Source: Lithospermum erythrorhizon
Taxonomy: Eukaryota; Streptophyta; Magnoliopsida; Boraginales; Boraginaceae
DNA length: 64,000 nucleotides
Reading direction: 5' to 3'
Assembly (NCBI GenBank): GCA_019722365.1
Contig: JADFUC010002158.1
Span: forward strand, 1-64,000
Shown here: positions 41,301-55,041 of the stretch, one piece after another
Position numbering within the stretch: the stretch's first letter is position 1
Layout of the letters: each line of letters starts with the position of its first letter
Translations under genes and position numbers: made by a program
The notes under the pieces: model-generated
Told to the model about the DNA's origin: nothing
Seen by the model: only the letters and a program-made list of their open reading frames with translations
The model's database searches: none

Positions 41301-44300
41301 CCCATTTATGAAAATGCAATCTAACAGTAACATGAATGATCCAAATTCAATGAGTATGTAAGATCAAAACCAAACATATTGAAACAGTGAATTTTTTTCT
41401 TTTGTCGGTTGGAAAACAAAAAATGTCCTCAAATGTTAGTAACTTCAAATAAGTTTCTTTTGAATTGAGTTGTTAACTTCAAATAAACTTAAGGGTAAAG
41501 ATTTATTTGTAATAAAAAATCAAGAACGATAAGCACCCCACAACTTCATATAGTGAGGTGCAAGCAATGAAGAGACAACAGTTTCTGTCAACCTAACGGC
41601 CTTCGAGGCCTGTGTCCTCAATATCACCGATGATTTAATCGTGTAAAGTGCGTCAGTTGATCAAACTAGAACTGTACTTTTAACATTTTAACATAAGTTG
41701 AGAGTCGAACTCATGTTGTATGAAGAAACGAAACTGATAATAATATAAACATAATGCTAAAGAGACAACATTTTCTTGAAATGATGGTTAAAAAAATAAT
41801 ACTCCGTAATTTAGTTGGTTTGGTGATTCTTGATTCCTAGAAGTATTTATTGGTGGGATACTAAAAAAGCAATAAAATTTGAAGAATTTGATGTGTAATA
41901 AAGGGTTTGGATTATGCAGAGTTTGAAAAAGAGGAGCTTTGAGATTTGACATATTGATTTATTACCAGACAACCGTTTCTGCTGACAAGTGAGCAAATAA
42001 AGGGTTAAGAAATAACTGACCAGGCTGACCTCGTTCATTACACAAAAATTGTTTTCTTCGATTATCGTTTGAATTTTGGAAGTGAATTTTAATGATCAAT
42101 TCTTAATATTTCGCTTTATTAAAAATATAAAATTTATATATTTGGATTAGGTAACTTTTAAAATCTTTCATATGCTCGATTTTAATAATATAATTAAAGT
42201 AATTGAAGATCAGATTTATCTCGATATCTGAGAAAATCGATTAAAATAGATTGGAGGAGTATCGTTCTTTTTATTTAACGTTTTCGATTGGGAAATGAAT
42301 CTGCTCGAAGATTGAAATCCTATTTCGAAGATCACCCATAAGGGTATTGACAAGCCAATCGTTGAAACAAGTTATCATTAGTCAAGCATTGTGAGCAATA
42401 GGAATTTAGAAGAGACCAAGGGAGGAGGTTCCTGTGGGTCATGTATAAGAATACTATCATGGACCTAGACAAGGCAAAGTTTGAATAGGCCGCTTCTTTT
42501 TCGAGATTATATTTAACTTTTCAATTTCAAAATTAATCTTTAATCATAACAAATTAGAAAATGTTAATATTATAAATTAATCTTCAAAGTACAATCTTAT
42601 CAACTATATATATTTTATCAACCATGATATTTTTAGAATAATTAATAAAACCTAATTTTTTGTTTTAACAATTTTATCACAAAATTGGAACGTCAACTAA
42701 ATTGAATGATAGGAAGTAACATTGTTAAGTAACCGTCATCTTCACAAGATTTTATTTGGAATTTCAGTGTTATGGTTTGTTCGAAATGGGAGAATCGAGA
42801 TTGATTTTACTGAGTTCATACTTCATACTCTAAAAAAATCGAATAGTTTATTTTTATGTCGAAGATAGCAAATTTTGTACCATTAATTTGTACTTTATAC
42901 AGAGATGAATTTATTTTTGAATCAAAACTATTGTTTTAATAGTAAATATTTTTGAATACTACCTTTTCGAAGTTACATATGTTAATTACAAGAGTAAGAT
43001 TTGTTGATTTTAACAATTAAAACTAATTACCTACAATTTTTTACGATGAATGGACTAATTATTATTTTTCTTTTTAGTGTAATTCGGCCATGTTGGCATG
43101 ATATTACTCAATTACTAATACCAATTGTAGAGTATAATTATTCACTATTTGGTAACATCTCGTCGTCCTCTAAATCTACATTTTCAACATACATCCTACT
43201 CACTCAAAGATATGTGTACATATATTTTTTCTTGATCATCTAATATGTGTTTATCTTGAGGTCAGTATATACAAAATATTTCGAGTGAAAATTAATACGA
43301 CGTATAAAATTCATAGTATACGATAATCTTCCATCTTGTAAGTCTCGAGGTCAGATGTCACCTTTCACCTATCAAGATTCTTTCTTTCAAACCATTTTAC
43401 GATACTATAACCTTAAATTCTATTAGCGAAATGCATGTTTCAAGCATCAAAATACTAAAATTTTCACATAATATATAATTTAATTATGTCAGATGTTCAT
43501 TTGAATCAATTTTGATGTAATTTTCATCATTTTTTTATACTAGCTCTATCACATGGAAAGACAAATTGATTTAGGCAACAGTGGAAGAAACCCATAACAA
43601 ACAAAAACCTTGTTAAACATCTTGCGAAAATTATAAAAAATCAATTACCAAATCATTCACCAAATGTTGCAAAAATATGGAATCAAAGATATAGTGTAAA
43701 AGTATCAAGGTATAATATTATTAATAAAAATATCGACGAATTACATTGTACAATAACATTTGTACATAACACTACTTTCAAAAATATTTTTCAACTAATA
43801 GGTACATGATTAGATTAAAAGCTAGATCTAGACACCGTGTTTCATCTATTGCGATATTTGGAGAAAAACAAGAGAAAAATACATTGATTGTCATGTGAAA
43901 GATAGAATTCATCAATAAGATATGTGTTAATAGTTGGTATGATGAACCTTTAGTCTATGCTCTTCATTCATTATTGTCATTTTTGGAGACTTTGACTTAT
44001 AAATTAAATAGTACTCCGTATTGTCTATAATTTCTAAGTTAATGATACTAACTTTATTTTATGTTAGTACAATTATGAAATGTTATTAGTGTTTTCTTTA
44101 CTTTTCAAATATTTTAATTTAATTTATTTTTTTCTTAATCCATTATAATAGTTGCACAATTATGCTTAATATAATATATTACATTATAACAATGGTGTGA
44201 TCAAATTTATTTTATATAAAAATCTCGGTTCAAAGTGACTTAAAAAACTTAATTCAACTATTGTAGATGCGTGTTTCGACTTTAGGCTAGGAAAAAGCAA

Positions 44301-45650
44301 AATTGAGGACACCAAATTCTCTATCATCGTCAAAGAAGTGAAGTTGTGGAAGTTACTGAAGGTAAAAATAAAAGCTGTGTATATGAAGGAGAATAAGAAT
44401 AGTATACGCGAAGAGAAAAGAGGTCATGTCATGTAGCAAATAATCAAAAGTAAAAATAACAAGAACCGAAAATATGATCGGTGTCTTGTGAGGATGATGG
44501 CCGCAGTGTATATATATAAACTTTCATAACAAAAAGATAAAGAAGAAGAAGTTTTGATTATTTGAGTGTGACAATTAAATTTTTAAATAAGGAAGTTTAA
44601 AATATATAAAAGATATTTTCAGTTTTGTTGATTTCGTAGTTTTAGAAAAATGATACTCTATAAAATTTTAAAAATTTTACTCAGAACATAATTTTGTTTC
44701 TACAAGTTTTATTCTACATTTTTATAATTATAACAAAAATAACGATTGATAAGCTATAGCATTAAACCTTGCGTCAATTATGATTCATATTTTTAGAACC
44801 AGTTTTTCGGGATAGCCATTTAGATACCATTAAATATTCAAATAATATCTTGAAAAATTAAACTAGATTTACCTTTATTATTCTTACAGTATGACTTGTA
44901 ATAATCTTAACAAATTCATGAAATATTATCGGTTTGACTTTTTATGATTAAGGATTAATAAAACTTTCTGATCTTGATTGATATCTAAGAATTTTGATTT
45001 TGAATCGAAATTATCAGGATTAATAGTAAAGTATATTAGAAAATAATATATATATATATTTCAAATAAATATATAATACATTAAAAATTATTTGAATTTA
45101 AATTGAAAAATTAACTATTAAAATTCAGAATAATTTTTAGAAACTCTTATAAATCCTTTCTTAGTAGAAAATACTGCAAATCCTTCAAAATGCATGAGAT
45201 CATACCGACTAACATGTGTAATCCTGACAAAGTGGAATAATCGAATATTCACACATAGGGTCACAGGATATACAGATCATTAATTCATCATAGAAAAGTT
45301 GCATCCAATAACGAAATAGGCCTTACTAAAAATCTAAGTGGAGATAAAGCTCCAATCTTGTTACATTTGCCAGCTTCTCAATTTATTATCGATCCGTCTC
45401 AATTTAAATGTCATCCCCAACAAAAAATTTTATTTTAAATTTATAAGTGATCGTTTCGTTCTGAATCTATTTTTTGTATTGAAGTTTATTAATATACAAC
45501 TAACTTACATTGGTTGATATATTTTTCTACTCGCTTAAAAATTGTCTGATGATGATCTTCTTAATAAAGTATTTTTAACTAAGCAAATAAAATAAATTGA
45601 GGCTAGGCGAGTCTTAGGCCCAGGCCAATTAATTGGGTATGCTATCTATT
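41301..45650. other. AT-rich spacer upstream of the receptor kinase
   Basis: The first several hundred bases should hold the kinase promoter and 5' leader (minus strand); I could not fix a TATA box. The rest has no gene. TACTCCGTA occurs at 41800 and 44012. A TCCGTCTCAATTTAAATGTC stretch at about 45392 resembles a Stowaway/Tourist end. Confidence 0.45.
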
Positions 45651-45657
45651 ACTTTCT

Positions 45658-46150
45658 CCATCCTTTAATTTAATTAAGAATTATTTTTCACAAATAAAAA
45701 GTCGTTTTTTAGTTAAGCTTTTTATCAAGCCCAAGTAAGAAAACATGGAGAAAAGATTATATTAAGTGAGATATGTTTAAATTTTTCTTAAATTTTATCT
45801 GAAAATCAAATTTTATGCAAAAATGAAATTGAATTTTCTTAGATAAAGGAATAAAATATATTTGACATGTGATTTCACCTCGTTTTTTCTTCCAGCCTGA
45901 TCACTCGCTATACAATGAGAAAAGTAAATTAAAATTATTTTTCCTAAATAAAAATTTATTTTTTGGTTCACTTTTTATCAAATTAAGTAAGAAAATATGG
46001 AGAAAAGATTATGTTCGTGAGATATGTTTAAATTTTCCTTAAATTTCATGCAAAAGTAAATTGAATTTTCTTAGATAAGGAAATAAAGGAAATATATTTA
46101 ACATGTGATTTCACCTCATTTTTCTTCCCATATGATACTCATATACAATG
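45658..46150. repeat. Imperfect tandem duplication, about 250 bases x 2
   Basis: Two adjoining units, 45658-45925 and 45926-46150, share GAAAACATGGAGAAAAGATT (GAAAATATGG... in the second). Both also contain GAGATATGTTTAAATTTT, TTGAATTTTCTTAGATAA and CATGTGATTTCACCTC, and both end near ATACAATGAGAAA. Confidence 0.85.
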
Positions 46151-46711
46151 AGAAAGTAGCACCCTATGGAAAATGTAGACCCAAAATGTATATATATACT
46201 ATAAACATAAGGACAATAAAGTTACATGGAGGATAAAAATTAATTGTTTCTCTTTCTCAGTCAAAATTATTTTCAAAACCAAATTCAATCAGAGAATGCG
46301 TACTCGATAAGGTGCTTTGCATATACATTTTAGTTTCTTCATATTTGAGTTTGGAGTTTAATCTCGCATCCCAAGCTTTAGGGTTAGTTTCGATAGTTGA
46401 TGCATATAAAGGTGCTTGCTTTTTAGTTTTTCCTTCACTTGGAAATAGTTAGTGAATTTTACTATATTAGTATTACCTCGACTATTTCGGTTATAATTTT
46501 ATTCAACCCGTACATTACGGTAAAGATACAATTAGGTTTCTGTAGATGGATTGTCGAGCAAACATTTGTTTGGGATACCTGTCACAAGAAAATAGTGTTA
46601 TTTTCTTTCAAGTCTTGTACTTAATTCCTAGTCTCGTACCTTATTTTCGTTATAAAAAGGCGTCTTGGATTATATGAAGCAATTGTCGAGCCTGAGGATT
46701 ATCGTCGGCGA

Positions 46712-48740
46712 GATGGGTGGTAAAGTTTGAAGGTTGAAGTTCGCGGGAGGAATAGGCTTCGAACTGTGGCGGAATAAAGGTTAGAGGCGTTGGTTAAATG
46801 AGAAGAACTTTGGACACTGTAATTTGAAACCGGCGCTAACCACACAGACACAAAAATATGGGCACCTGCCGGGGAGAAGTCGCGTTAACGTTCTTGTTAT
46901 CCTTTGGAGGATGACATCATTGCAGGGGTTTGAACAAGACTTGGCTTCTTTGGATTGTGGTGTAGCTAGAGTCTACACATGACCCGAAGGCTTAAAACAA
47001 GTTGCTTTTGACGGCACGTCTATTTGGCCTGGATGCGAGGAAGGTACATTCTGAAAGATCATCTAGATCGATTAAATTGATATTATTAAATTTGCGTACT
47101 ATTGAATTAAAATTGATGATGAAGGCGTAAATTAGTATTATTACCTACATTACCTCCGTCACATGAGAATTTTAGACAATCAATGACAAATGGAAATGAT
47201 TAACTTTATCTTTAGAGGATGTTAGGTCAGTGCATGATAGAGGCTTCTACACTTGAAGTAGTGATAGTTCGGATAATCAAGTTATTGGCCTTGGCCAATA
47301 TGTCGGGGTGGTAAATCAGAAGAAGAATCTTTCCAAGAAACCATACAAAAGGGCTCGAAGCAGAGATACATGTAACTCTTGTATTGATGAAATTCGCTAG
47401 AAGAGTGATTGTCCCAAGAAAGAGCGAGGCAATTTGGTAATGTATCGGAAGACCGTTGTTGTTCTGAAGCGATGGTTGAAATCCGAAGAAGGACATTGCG
47501 TTAGTTCTTCGATGGACACATTGCACCGATGTGTGGGTTAGCGGATAGCGAGCTTCGTATCGTTTGTGTCGAGGAGAGAATAGTTCTTGACCTATGAGCA
47601 AGTGGATGGTGGGAATATTGGCATGGCGATAGTGCTACTTGTAAGGTGGTTGGGATAGGTTCAATCGAGGCTTAGAACTTCGTGATGGGGCCGTTTTTCA
47701 CTTTGAATGATGTGAGGCGCATGCCGTATATGACGAAGAATATTACATCTCTTAGTCTTTTCTAGATAAGAAGGGGTTTAGCTTGAGCAGTGTGGAGTCT
47801 TGTATGCTGATGGTTGGTAGATTACGAAGGTGTTAACCATGGTGCTGAATTTCTTGCAACGTGCTATCTTAGAGATACGGTGTAGTTCTTTCTCAGAATT
47901 CGGCCAAAGAAGACATGAACAAATTGTGGCGTATGAGGCTTGGGCATATGAGTGAGAGGGGGATGCAAATTCTAGCCAAGGATATCTTACAGGTAACGTA
48001 GGGTTAAGGATATCGGGTTTGTGAATTTTGGAAGCTACGTTGAAGCGAGTTCCACAAGCGGCTTCATAGGACCAAGAGCGCTTGATTATATCTACTCCGA
48101 TTATTAGGGTCCTTGGCGTGTTGATTCTTTGGGGGTCACAAATACTTTCTATCTTTGATCGATGATTACTCGAGGATTGACTTGGGTGTTCATAATGAAG
48201 TAGAAGGGTGATGCTTTCAAAGCGATTCAAAGCGATTAGAAGATTTTGGTGATCGGACATGGAAGAAGATCGAGGCGCCTTGATGGTTTGGAGTGCAACT
48301 CATCGAGTTTGGTGAGACTTGCAGAATGAGGGAATTTTCGGATATCATGCAGTGAGCTGAGCCCGACAAAATGGTATTGCCGGGAGCATATGAATCGGAA
48401 CATACGGAGAGGGCTAGATGTGTGCTCTCGAATCTTTGAATTTGAAGAAAGTTTTGGGGAATTTGAGCAGTTAGGTACAACATGTTATCGATTGTGTCGA
48501 GGTCAGCGCGAGCATAAATTTGAAAACTCCTTATGAGCTGTGGTTTGGGAAGTATGTTGATTACTCGAACTTAAGAGCTTTTGTACCAAAGGTTCTGATG
48601 TGAATGAAGGTAAATTAGAGTAGGAAGCGAAGGGAGTATTTGTAGGCATCGGTGATGGTGTGAAAGGCATAGAGTTTGGCCACACGTCGGGGAGGTTATT
48701 TTGGCGGGAATGTTGTACTTGATGAAAGTTCCTTGTTTAA
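46712..48740 (+). pseudogene. Copia gag and integrase remains
   Basis: Gag is recognisable only in pieces: an MGGK start, then LPPSHE and SMTNGND in shifted frames. The GAG-pre-integrase block reads LWRMRLGHMSERGMQILAK at 47924-47980. Integrase follows as GPWRVDSLGGHKYFLS near 48110 in a broken frame. Long minus-strand frames over this stretch are shadows. Confidence 0.75.
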
Positions 48741-48999
48741 CCCGATTTTGAAGACTTGATTAGTAAAATGAAGAAGATGGTCTTTGAGAAGTAGGTGGAG
48801 TAGAGAAGCAGAAATTTAGTTGTGAGGTGGAGGATAATGCGTTCGAGGCAGAGGCATCGGTCGTTCCATCCTCGGTAGAGCGTCGGAGTTTGTCTAAATG
48901 TCATACAGAAGAAGCCAATATGGTACCTCTACAGTATGAGTATGAGATATATTGGACTTTGCTTTAGAGGTTGCGAGAGGAGGTTGATCGTCATGAGTC

Positions 49000-50510
49000 G
49001 GGTTTCTTATAAAGAAGCCGATTCTTGATGCTTGGAGTGCAAATCCCGATAGAAGCTGACAATAAGCGGGAGATGAAGTAAAGATTCGACTTGAAAAGGT
49101 CGGACTTGAGAGTTGGCTAGAAAACCCGTGAGGAAGAAAGGGATTATTACTTGTAAGTGGTTGTTGAAGAAGAAGGGTTATACTTGGTGAGGATCAAGTA
49201 TAAGGCTCAAATTAAATTCTTTAGAGGTTTTAGTCAAAGAGAGTGGGTCTGATGAGATATTACTTTGTAGTCGAGATATACTTCCGTTAGAGATTATGCT
49301 GCTATAGTTTCACATCGGGATTTGGAGGCAGAGCAACTATAGATATGAAAGGCAGGTTTCCTACATGGGCTGGAAGAAGATATATACATGACTGACAAAT
49401 GATTTACAGGTGCTAGAAAGGAGGACTATGTTTCTTATTTGAAAAAGTCCTTATATATGGTTTGAGCGATCTCGAAAGCGATGGTACAAAGAAGTTTGAT
49501 AGCTACATGCTTGAGATTGGGTATTTGAGGATTCGTATGATAGTTGTGTATACTCACCAACAAAGGTCCAAAAGATAGATTAGATTTCATTTACTTGAGT
49601 GCTTATATGTAGATGATATGTTGTTAGGCGTTGCAGATCCATGAAGTCGGACATACACGTAAGTTGAAGGGACTACTTAGTGCAAAGTTGATATGAAGGA
49701 TTTGCGTGCTTGCCAGAAAATTATGGGAATGGAGATGCATAGAGATAGAAGTCAAAGGAAGCTTTCTTGTCATAGAAGGCTATATTGATAGATTCTATCG
49801 AGATTTGGTATGTCTTTTTGAAGTCTATTGATACTCCTAGTCTTACAATACACATTTATCGGTGGCATTTGCACTAAGTCGTGCGAAGAAAGGAATACAT
49901 GTCCGTGTTCGCATCTTCCAGTCTGCGGTGGAAGCTTGATGTATGTTATGGTCTGTGTGGGCCGGATCTTGGGCGTATTTATCGCTGTGTTAGTAGAGTT
50001 CATGGGAGATCGCGGAAAGGAGCATTGGCAAAGGCTGTGAAGGATATTCAAATATGCCGAGGAGGCATATACGATGTGGAGTGCCGATTATGGTGGTGAT
50101 AGTTAGTGTATTATTTGCGGATATTCGTTTCTATTTATGTTGGAGATGGACATCGGAAGATCGTGTTGGCTATGTGTTCCTCTTGGTAGTGCATTTGTGA
50201 GTTGGGGGAGCTACATCGTAAAACTATTATGTATTGTGATAGCTTGAGTGCGATATGCTTGACCAAGGATCAAGGATAATCACGAGGCGACCAAACTTGT
50301 GTAGCGAGATATCGTTTCTTGAGGAGGTGAAAGGAGAATCAAGGTAAACAAAGTGAATGCAGCCCGAGCCAGCCACGAGGCGATATGTTCTGAAACCCGG
50401 TTCCCTCAAAGCAAGTTTCAACATTGTTTGAACTTGCACCGATGTTTGGAGTTGTTGGTTAGGTGGTAGAGCGACATCAGTAGAACATCTGTCATTTTGG
50501 TGCATTTGAT
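49000..50510 (+). pseudogene. Copia reverse transcriptase and RNase H remains
   Basis: RT pieces include KAQIK-like and FSQRE-like words (49200-49240), AAIVSHRDLEAEQL (about 49300), FLHGLEEDIYMT, and YVDDMLL at 49605-49625. Then come DMKDL and ACQKIMGMEIHRDRSQRKLF. RNase H pieces include SLMYVMVC, RPDLG-like CGPDLG (about 49960) and GKEHWQ (about 50020). The catalytic YVDD box survives but the frame shifts repeatedly. Confidence 0.8.
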
Positions 50511-50702
50511 GCGTTTACGTACATACGGCACATATATTTCCTTATCTGGACACATACGATACTTGAATACATACGAGGGTGCATTTTATTTGTCTGAACA
50601 CATCCCCAGTACTTGAATACGTCGGTGCAATTTTAGGTTATCTGTTTTAGGAGGATCTGTTTTTGGTTATCTAGCATCTCGGAGAATTGAGTCATGGAGA
50701 TT

Positions 50703-51160
50703 TGTTGAAATTCCTTTAATTTAAGTTGCAAACTCCTTGTCCCAAGCGTAGAGATTTAGTTTGATAGTTGATTAAATATATAAAGCGCTTGAAACTTTCT
50801 TAGTTTTTAACTGCCTTAAAATAGTTAGTGCATTTTGCTATATTAATGTCAACATGCTTATTTCGATTATAACTATATTATCATACATTTATAGTAAAAT
50901 TTAAATTGGTTAGATTAGTCCAAACAAACGTTTGTTTGGTACCAATAAAGAATGCAGTGTTATTTAACTAGTCTTTTCTTAATTCTAGTATCGTACCGTA
51001 TTTTGTTATAGTGAAATTTAAATTGGTTACCATATTGGATTAGTCAGAACAAGCGTTTATTTGGAGTCTGCGTAAAAAGTCTGGTGTTATTTAACTAGTC
51101 TTCTTAATTTTTTAATCTCGTATCGTGTTGTTATAACAAAAGGCGTCTTAGATTATAACA
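50703..51160 (+). repeat. Right LTR of the copia element, with internal duplication
   Basis: It starts TGTTGAAATTCC after a purine-rich stretch and ends GATTATAACA, so its ends are inverted (TGTT/AACA). Inside, a unit of about 130 bases containing AAATTTAAATTGGTTA...GTGTTATTTAACTAGTCTT occurs twice in a row. The left LTR has this unit once. Confidence 0.75.
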
Positions 51161-52395
51161 ACCGTATCACGAAATAGTACTTTAACACTTCATGTTCTTG
51201 TACATTATACTCTTTTATTTACTCATTATACATGTAATTAATAAAAGTGCACAGTGAAATTCGTTCAAATGATTTTGGACATAGCATCATTTTTGCTAAA
51301 TATTCAAAACATAAGCTTCTTTGATATGAAATTATGATTGTTAGTACTCCGTAATTTATTAAGTATACAATTATCACTCAAATTTCATCATGACTCCATA
51401 AGCATCGTCAGAAGCCTTATTAACATCAATAGTTGGCAAGACATTATTGTTATTGAAAGTAAGTGTTGGAAGGTTGTCAACTTAAAGGTTGAAATTTTCA
51501 ATCTAAGGAATTTATTCTACTCATGTCCTTGAATTATAAGTAGGAGGTAAATTATGAGATGTGTTTCAACTCTCAATCGACCAGTATACTTATAATTTTC
51601 CATAAATCAATTCATACAAAAATTACTCCTAAAAAGAGTCAGAATTGTTAACTTTCTAAAATAATACAATTAAAAATTAGGTAGGATCTATAAAATATAA
51701 TTGAAAATTAAAGCATCCTCTAGTCCATCTATAATAACTTAGATCCTCTAGAAGAAATATATATGACAGTAGCAATAACGAGATACATATTATAATATAG
51801 ATAGAAGAAAATATACCCAAGTGTGCATAATACAATAATTTTATCCTGATTCATCATATATGCATATGATAATTAATCCAACATAATGTAGATCCAACAT
51901 AATTTAGGAAAGAATGTTGTAAGACTATATATAATCATTCAATGCAAATTGTTCTTCTATCTTGAATAACATTCTTTACAATCCTCACAAAATTATCTCA
52001 CTCCTCAACCCTCTCATACTTTCTTTTCAAATGTTTTTTTAAATATTCTCAATACTACTCTAATAATACTTTTTGGGACGACAATGAGAAAAAGCTCGTT
52101 GATCTAATCGGTTTACATGTACATTGGTGCACCTCTTACAGAAACTTCACCTTTAATTTTCATAGCTAGATGGACTCATTGGTGGTTCACTCCACTTATG
52201 AGTTCCACTCATCTATCGTTTTTCTTCTACCATTTTCATCTTTCTTTGATCCAATAAAATCAAGTGTAACAAAAGGAACCTTTGAGATGAATCCATGTCA
52301 ATATATTATATTAGGAATAGCATATACTCCGTATTGAAATATATTAGTGATAGAGGGATTTACATTATGAGTCATATAGAGTCACGTGAATTTAC
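51161..52395. other. AT-rich spacer
   Basis: No gene is visible. TACTCCGTA occurs at 51345 and 52325. Confidence 0.5.
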
Positions 52396-52403
52396 ACCCT
52401 AAT

Positions 52404-52606
52404 CAGTGACGGAATCAGAAATTTTTTATAGGGAAAACGAAGTAACTAATATTATATAAATGAAGAAAAATATACAAAAAATTAGGAGACGAATAACTTA
52501 ATTTTTGAATAAATGAATGGTAATATTTTATTTTTTAATATTCAAATTATAATTATCAAAATTTTAGGAGAAATGACTACTTCCCATATCCCCTAATTCC
52601 TCACTG
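52404..52606. mobile_element. hAT-type MITE
   Basis: A 203-base element with terminal inverted repeats beginning CAGTGACGGAAT at the left and CAGTGAGGAATTAGG on the opposite strand at the right. It is flanked by ACCCTAAT (52396-52403) and ACCCTAGT (52607-52614), an 8-base target-site duplication with one difference. Eight bases and CAGTG ends are typical of hAT elements. It has no coding capacity. Confidence 0.85.
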
Positions 52607-52958
52607 ACCCTAGTAATTAAAAATATTTCTTAATTAGTGAAAATGAACTGTATATATAATATATTAAAACTAGTAAACTTCATATACTAGCTAGTAGAAT
52701 ACATATTAAATACTGTTAATGTGATTTCATTTAGATTATTTTTCTTTCATTTAGCTTATGTTTGACTTGCCACATCTCAATCCATTTATGGTAAATTGGT
52801 GCATGGTGTATTTTTACTTTTTCAAGAAATATTTTACTTCGAAGCCACTCATCCGAAAGTATCATAACCCCATACCAAATTAAGTGTTAGTTCTCATATA
52901 ATAATGGTAAAAAAAAATTATTTAGCACAACAGTGAATCTTAGTTTTGGAAATAATAT

Positions 52959-53697
52959 TGTTGGTGCGTGAAGATTAATTTGTAGAGAAGCACGGATTAT
53001 TCTAGAAGTCTAATCACTTAAGGAATTAATTAGAGAACAAGAAAATGAAAAGTTTATTATTTATTTGAGACTTTTCTTGGGGAATAATTAATTATTACCT
53101 GATAAGTAATTAATGTGACTTTTTCTTGAAGATAAAGTAATTCTTTTAGACAAGTTGATTAGTGAAACCTATAAATACCCTGTTCTTATATAGTATTTTG
53201 TGTGTGAGATATCGCCACCTCAAATGTGAGGATTAAAATAGAGAGATTCATGAGATACTCAAGAAAGAAAAATATTCTGAGAGACTTGTAATTGGAGTTT
53301 TCATGTCTATAAGAAAATACCTAATTGAGAGATTTTATTTCTAGATGTTTGAGTGTATTAGCACATCAATTGTTAGATGGTACGATAGGATTCTTGAAGT
53401 CTTGTAACAATTCTTCCGGTGATTATTAGTGGATCTGTAGAAGATTGGATTAGCTCTCACATTGAAGGTGAACCAGGGTAAAATTCTTGTGTTGTTTATT
53501 CTAACAATTTGTTCTTTTTGTTATTATCATATCTGAATTAGTGGATATCATTCCTGATAGATCTTAGTAATTAGTGTAATTGATGATACCACAATTATCC
53601 TTAATTACGAATTATGTTCCTGACGTTGTGTATCCTGGGCGGGATCCGAGTTATTGTCAATTATGGGGTTGCCAATAATTGTGTATGATTCCTAACA
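52959..53697 (+). repeat. Left LTR
   Basis: It begins TGTTGGTGCG and ends GATTCCTAACA, and is followed after two bases by the initiator-Met PBS. It is 35 bases longer than the right LTR, because a piece around GTGATTATTAGTGGATCTG is absent on the right. Confidence 0.9.
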
Positions 53698-55041
53698 ATT
53701 GGTATCAGAGCAAGGTTTGGATGATTAAATGACTATTCAAATGTTGTATGACTGGGTCGAAAGAATGGCGTTGATACAAGGTGTGAAGCTATTGGAAGGA
53801 CTAATATGATGGAAGATGGAATTGTCTCTTGGGTTTGATTCTGGAGCATCACATGTTGTCGCTGGAGATTTCTTGGAAAGGTTCGTCTTGAAGATGAAAG
53901 GTCCCTGGAGATTTGTGATTTGAGTGGTGTGAATTGGCATATCACGGGTTATCGCTGAAGGTCTTGGTTGGGAAGGGTCATCGATTAGATGGAAGATTCC
54001 TGGAGGAAATTTGTGACATGGGTGATGTTTGTTTTGAGGTTTATCAAACGGTTCTACATGGAAGATTGGAGGATTAGATTTGTTGCCCAGATCTGATGGA
54101 CTAATCTTGTTTAGAACGGATTTCGAAGTGCAGCTCAGGATCATGTGGATTTATCGTTGTCGAAAGTGCGATGAAAGGACATGATGGGCGATATTAGGCT
54201 CAAGTGGATTTCGGTTGTGTGGATTGTCGGGTATCGAAAGATATGATGGAAGTTCCACGGTGAAGTATGGGGTATTGCGTGTTGATCGTGAGGAGCATTG
54301 TTAGGTGCAGGTCACGATGGAGGCTATAAGGGTTCATAACATGTATGGTAGATCGTTTGGTGGGGATGGCTAGGAAGAACTTGGTAGGAGATCGGTGTAC
54401 AAACCATAGGTGGAAATCGACATGGTAGTTTTTTGGATGGTGGTAGAAACAGTTTTCGTGGCAACATGGAGTTTCTCAATTTTAGAAACATTTTGTTGTG
54501 GGTAAAGTCCTAGGTTGAAGTACGGTGAGATACTCTGGAAGTTCTAGGATGCCATGAGATGCAACCGAAGACGTGTTGCCGATTATTATCCGGGTTAGGC
54601 TGGCGTGTTTCAAGGCGTAGTTAGAGGGCTCCCAGCTGCAGATTTAGCTAGCGAAGAAAAAAATGATTAATGAATGTGATTAAGTGGGAGTTGTAGGCCG
54701 ATAAGGAGAAAGAAAGAAGAGAGGTCGTTAATAACCAATCGGCTTTGGAGGAGGATTTCTAAAGGTACCTCGAGAGAAGATCAAAGAAGAAAATCTGGTA
54801 GGTAAAGAAAGAACATGATGTTATTTGAATGTGGTGAAAATTCCAACCGGGCAAAAAGTTTTGGTTGTGTCTCTTCGATAGTCAAGTTGGTGACATTCAA
54901 GTTTGTTCTTGGATTGGTGAAAATGCATTGAAAAGTCAGGGATCAACTTCAATAGGATTTCGGGGATGATGAACTCAGGTAAAGCTGCTGTAGATTGAAG
55001 TTTGAAGACGGTCATCCGAAATTAGTCTGCAAGTGGGAGAT

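Larger units (their letters stand above)
46300..51160 (+). mobile_element. Degenerate Ty1/copia LTR retrotransposon, plus strand
   Basis: The order is complete but badly mutated: left LTR (about 46300-46674), a damaged PBS (ATTGTCGAGCCTGAG, about 46681), gag from ATGGGTGGTAAAGTTT (46712), GAG-pre-integrase (47924-47980), integrase, RT (about 49000-49700), RNase H (to about 50500) and right LTR (50703-51160). No long frame survives. The LTR pair is supported by shared words such as AATAGTTAGTG.ATTTTGCTA, AAACATTTGTTTGG / AAACGTTTGTTTGG, GTGTTATTT and AAAAGGCGTCTT.GATTATA. Confidence 0.85.

Noticed and set aside
41640..41735. Second SINE on the minus strand
   Set aside because: A- and B-box-like words are present, but on the minus strand the B-like word comes before the A-like word, so no internal promoter is formed.
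47227..48685. Minus-strand frames of up to 160 codons over the copia element
   Set aside because: The plus strand there carries recognisable copia gag and integrase words, so the minus frames are antisense shadows.
53733..54144. Minus-strand frames of 70 and 135 codons inside the LTR element
   Set aside because: They run against the element's orientation, show no domain, and look like shadows of GA-rich plus-strand sequence.
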